Source: an uncultured Actinomyces sp.
GTDB taxonomy: Bacteria > Actinomycetota > Actinomycetes > Actinomycetales > Actinomycetaceae
Reading direction: 5' to 3'
NCBI GenBank assembly: GCA_938028585.1
Contig: CALIZH010000147.1
Span: 1-17,188, forward strand
Length of the DNA stretch: 17,188 bases
Part shown: piece after piece, positions 14,903 to 17,188 of the stretch
Layout of the letters: the number at the start of each line of letters is the position of its first letter
Position numbering within the stretch: the first letter of the stretch is position 1
Translations under genes and position numbers: made by a program
The notes under the pieces: model-generated
What the model was told of the DNA's origin: nothing
The model's database searches: none
The model's input: only the letters and a program-made list of their open reading frames with translations

Positions 14903-15964
14903 TCAGACTCCAACGATCAGCGCGCAGACCCAATAGACGACCGCAGAAACTGCGGCAGCTGCGGGTAGGGTCAAGAACCAGGCGGTCACGATCGATCCCG
15001 CAACGCCCCAACGTACTGCTGAGAAACGTTTCGTGCACCCAACGCCCATGATCGAGGTCGAAACAACCTGAGTTGTCGAGATCGGAGCGTGGACGACGTA
15101 GGAGCACAGGTAGAGGATCGAGGCTGACACGGCCTCGGAAACGAAACCGCGGGCAGGATCGAGGTCGATGATCTTACGGCCGATGGTTCGCATGATTCGG
15201 CCACCGCCGGCCATGGTGCCCAAGGAGATCGCAAGAGCTCCTGAGATCTTGACCCACATCGGGACGGTCATATCGCCGGTAATGGGATCGTAGATCTGGT
15301 GGGCCTCGCCGTAGCCACCGGCCAGAAGTGCCATGACAATGATGCCCATGGTCTTCTGTGCATCTTGGATGCCGTGGCCAAGGGCCATCGCAGCTGAAGA
15401 GAAGCGCTGCGCAGCGCGGAAACGACGCATGGTGTGGTGGTATTGCGCGTTGCGAAGCAGGAAAAGCACGATACGCATGACGATGTAGCCGGCGAAGAAG
15501 CCGATGATGGGGGAAGCGAACATCGGGATGATGACCGACTTGACGATTCCCCACCAATAGACGGTGGTGCCACTCATCAAGCCGGCGCCGACCATACCGC
15601 CAATCAACGCGTGCGAAGAAGAAGAAGGAAGCCCAAACCACCATGTGATCAGGTTCCAGATACAGGCACCGAGAAGCGCAGCAAGAATGATGACCAGGCC
15701 CTTTTGCTGCATTTCTACCTGGGTAGATTCAGCATATGGGGAGATCGAAATGATCCCCTCGCCGATGGTCTTTGCAACCGCAGTTCCCATCATGGCGCCA
15801 AGAACATTCATGCCTGCGGCCATCAAGAGGGCCGCACGAGGAGTCCATGCCTTAGTGGAAACAGAGGTCGCAATCGCGTTCGCAGCGTCATGGAAGCCGT
15901 TGGTGTAGCTGAAGAACAGTGCAACGGCAATGACGATGCACACCAGGATCAGGTTAAGATCCAC
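14903..15964 (-). CDS. pit: Low-affinity inorganic phosphate transporter (Pit family)
   Basis: A 353-residue permease of the PiT family that imports phosphate, usually as a metal-phosphate complex driven by the proton gradient. The two inverted halves carry the family signatures: NGFHDAANAIATSV (22-35), GLPSSSSHALIGG (111-123), GHGIQDAQKTMGII (196-209) and PISTTQVVSTSIMGVG (294-309). About ten hydrophobic segments are visible, and a basic cytoplasmic loop (171-188) joins the halves. GTG at 15964 starts 3 nt after the DUF47 stop, with AAGGA about 10 nt upstream. Coupling to a DUF47 accessory protein is the typical Pit arrangement in bacteria. The family is certain; affinity is inferred. Confidence 0.95.
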   Translation of the reverse strand: MDLNLILVCIVIAVALFFSYTNGFHDAANAIATSVSTKAWTPRAALLMAAGMNVLGAMMGTAVAKTIGEGIISISPYAESTQVEMQQKGLVIILAALLGACIWNLITWWFGLPSSSSHALIGGMVGAGLMSGTTVYWWGIVKSVIIPMFASPIIGFFAGYIVMRIVLFLLRNAQYHHTMRRFRAAQRFSSAAMALGHGIQDAQKTMGIIVMALLAGGYGEAHQIYDPITGDMTVPMWVKISGALAISLGTMAGGGRIMRTIGRKIIDLDPARGFVSEAVSASILYLCSYVVHAPISTTQVVSTSIMGVGCTKRFSAVRWGVAGSIVTAWFLTLPAAAAVSAVVYWVCALIVGV

Positions 15965-15967
15965 GGC

Positions 15968-16600
15968 TCAGGATTCCTTCAGTGCAAGGGCTTCGATGAC
16001 ATTGGCCAGATCTTCGAAAGCGTCCGCACATGACTCAAGGCTCTGAATGACATCCTTCAGCTTGATAACCGTGATGGGGTCAAGACCGGAGTCGAAAAGT
16101 GCCGTGAGAGTGCGGCGGTACGCCAAGTCGCCCTCATTTTCGAGGCGGTTGATCTCGATCCAGTAATCGCGCAGGTCCACGGGGGACTTGAGTGCCGGGA
16201 TGTTCTTAGCCGTCAGCTCTGCGCAATGAACGATGACTGCGATCTGCTCGTCAAGCAGGTGTGCAATCTGTTCGGGGATGCCTGCGATGCCGTAGACGAC
16301 CAGCATGTCGCCGGCCTCGTCAATGAAGTCCATGCAGTCATCCAAGTGGGATGCAAGGGACTGAAGGTCTTCGCGGTCGAAAGGAGTGATGAAGGATGAG
16401 TTAATCCGTTGGAAGATTTCGTGGTTGAGCTCGTCGCCCTGGTGTTCGACGCCATGAAGCTGGTCGCGAAGTGCGATTCGCTCTTCGGGGGAAGCGGCGT
16501 AGATATGCGAAAGAATTTCAACTCCCTCGACAAGCTTATTTGCTTGCTGGGTGAAGAATTCGAAGAAGTTTGGGCCCTGCGTTCTGTTGCGGATCCCCAT
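15968..16600 (-). CDS. DUF47/PhoU-like Pit accessory protein
   Basis: A 210-residue all-helical cytoplasmic protein of the DUF47 (PhoU-like, YkaA) family. Members are encoded with Pit permeases and are thought to modulate phosphate uptake. Two PhoU-style metal-binding motifs are visible: GVEHQGDELNHEIF (Glu52, Asp56) and NRLENEGDLAYRR (Glu154, Glu156, Asp158), plus FIDEAGDM (92-99). The ATG at 16600 is chosen because GGAGGG (16606-16611) precedes it; a frame-open ATG at 16645 would add 15 residues and bury that site. A hairpin-forming segment (16623-16640) lies in the probable leader. It heads a three-gene operon with Pit and a lipoprotein. Confidence 0.93.
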   Translation of the reverse strand: MGIRNRTQGPNFFEFFTQQANKLVEGVEILSHIYAASPEERIALRDQLHGVEHQGDELNHEIFQRINSSFITPFDREDLQSLASHLDDCMDFIDEAGDMLVVYGIAGIPEQIAHLLDEQIAVIVHCAELTAKNIPALKSPVDLRDYWIEINRLENEGDLAYRRTLTALFDSGLDPITVIKLKDVIQSLESCADAFEDLANVIEALALKES

Positions 16601-16902
16601 AATGTCCCTCCGATTGTGTTGAGACTGCCTCAAGGCAATCGTCATCCATTACACACTGGATATTCAAGTTCACTTTAGGGTGAATCTCCTGTTGAAGAAT
16701 GTGTCTATTGCCACACCTGTATGAATGGCCGAGATATTGCGGGAAACTGCAAGGAAACGTGGCCACAGTTGACGGAATTGTCAGATTTAAATGGAAAGAG
16801 GGACTTTGCGCCCGCGCAAATACCGGTGGGGTAGAGGATGATTAAGAACGTAGATCGGGGCGTGACCACGTCCCAGAATCACCGAGTGCCTCAGGAGGCA
16901 AA
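16601..16902. other. Divergent intergenic region between the DUF47-pit operon and pckG
   Basis: This 302-bp gap must hold two outward promoters. For the minus side I see the DUF47 ribosome site, a 7-bp leader hairpin with one G-U pair (16623-16640) and an inverted repeat TTCAC-N6-GTGAA (16669-16684) that may be an operator, perhaps for phosphate control. No confident minus-strand hexamer pair was found. For the plus side there is TTGACG (16769-16774) without a good -10 at the right spacing, then a 7-2-7 palindrome (16805-16820) and the AGGAGG site of pckG. Confidence 0.55.
16805..16820. promoter_or_regulatory. Palindromic operator candidate upstream of pckG
   Basis: TTTGCGC-CC-GCGCAAA is a perfect inverted repeat with 7-bp arms and a 2-bp centre, 82 bp before the pckG start. 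It lies about 30 bp downstream of a TTGACG hexamer, where a repressor would block initiation. PckG genes are commonly controlled by carbon source. Which regulator binds is unknown; the half-site resembles TTTGC-containing sites of actinobacterial carbon regulators. Confidence 0.5.
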
Positions 16903-17188
16903 ATGTCCGTGACTGAACAGGATGTGCGCGCAGCCGCTCCGGCAAACGCTCCCGAAGATGTCATCAAGTGGGTTGCTGAGATTGCAGCACTGACCACCCC
17001 TGATCGCGTGGAGTTCGCTGATGGCTCCCAGGAGGAGTGGGATCGCCTGACCTCTCAGATGGTCGAGAGTGGCATGTTCACCAAGCTCAACGAGGAGAAG
17101 CGCCCCAACTCGTTCCTGGCTCGCTCCAAGCCGTCCGACGTTGCGCGTGTTGAGTCCCGTACCTTCATCTGCTGTGAGAAGGAAGAGG
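16903..17188 (+). CDS. pckG: Phosphoenolpyruvate carboxykinase (GTP), N-terminal part
   Basis: The first 95 residues of a GTP-dependent PEP carboxykinase, which converts oxaloacetate and GTP to phosphoenolpyruvate, CO2 and GDP for gluconeogenesis. The segment from ALTTPDRVEFADGS through MVESGMFTKLNEEKRPNSFLARS to PSDVARVESRTFIC matches the conserved N-terminal domain of the family; the Arg in DVARVESRTF belongs to the substrate-binding region. The catalytic P-loop and metal site lie beyond the window edge, so completeness cannot be judged (about 600 residues are usual). AGGAGG (16893-16898) is 4 nt before the ATG. The gene is divergent from the phosphate operon. Confidence 0.95.
   Translation, partial: MSVTEQDVRAAAPANAPEDVIKWVAEIAALTTPDRVEFADGSQEEWDRLTSQMVESGMFTKLNEEKRPNSFLARSKPSDVARVESRTFICCEKEE

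Noticed and set aside
16601..16645. Earlier start for the DUF47 protein
   Set aside because: The GGAGGG site at 16606-16611 fits the ATG at 16600. The extra 15 residues are not part of the family's usual N-terminus.

Overview
The window looks like a chromosomal stretch from a moderately GC-rich actinobacterium. It resembles the Actinomycetaceae (Actinomyces/Schaalia-type) most, but I cannot name the species. Evidence: a LAxTG-type (class E) sortase signal, a MutT1-like NUDIX/histidine-phosphatase fusion, an Excalibur lipoprotein, a Septum_form-like lipoprotein, a GTP-type PEP carboxykinase, tRNA-Glu/Asp/Phe in a row, and frequent GTG starts with ATGA/GTGA overlaps. There are no phage genes, transposases, CRISPR arrays or insertion sequences. 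Most of the window is core chromosome with a few niche genes.

Layout. (1) 116-1666, minus: a secreted, wall-anchored adhesin-like protein with a Thr-Pro-Glu repeat stalk and its own promoter. (2) 1906-2235, minus: tRNA-Glu, tRNA-Asp and tRNA-Phe read in that order into a strong hairpin terminator. (3) 2454-6620, plus: a tightly packed run of a MscS-family channel with a long charged tail, methionine sulfoxide reductase B, and two tandem paralogous EamA/RhtA-type exporters. A tiny upstream ORF overlaps the channel start. (4) 6637-6708, minus: tRNA-Lys. (5) 6775-7413, plus: a 212-residue protein I cannot assign. (6) 7449-12075, plus: a carbohydrate-uptake operon with a good promoter, a lipoprotein solute-binding protein, two MalF/MalG-type permeases and a sulfatase without signal peptide. 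No ATPase is encoded. (7) 12142-12786: an NAD(P)-binding oxidoreductase, then a 15-bp hairpin. (8) 12862-13890: a MutT1-like protein whose phosphatase half lacks the RHG arginine. (9) 13964-14446: an Excalibur lipoprotein from a probable leaderless mRNA. (10) 16600-14453, minus: a PhoU-like DUF47 protein, a Pit phosphate permease and a Septum_form-like lipoprotein as one operon. (11) 16903 to the end, plus: the start of pckG behind a palindromic candidate operator.

How the genes work together. The sugar operon is the most distinctive part. The absence of an export signal on the sulfatase, and its 4-nt overlap with the last permease gene, suggest that a sulfated saccharide is imported intact and desulfated in the cytoplasm. 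A perfect 15-bp hairpin inside the start of the first permease gene may set the ratio of binding protein to permease. The DUF47-Pit pair handles inorganic phosphate uptake. The MscS-MsrB-EamA run combines osmotic, oxidative and metabolite-efflux functions in one probable transcript.
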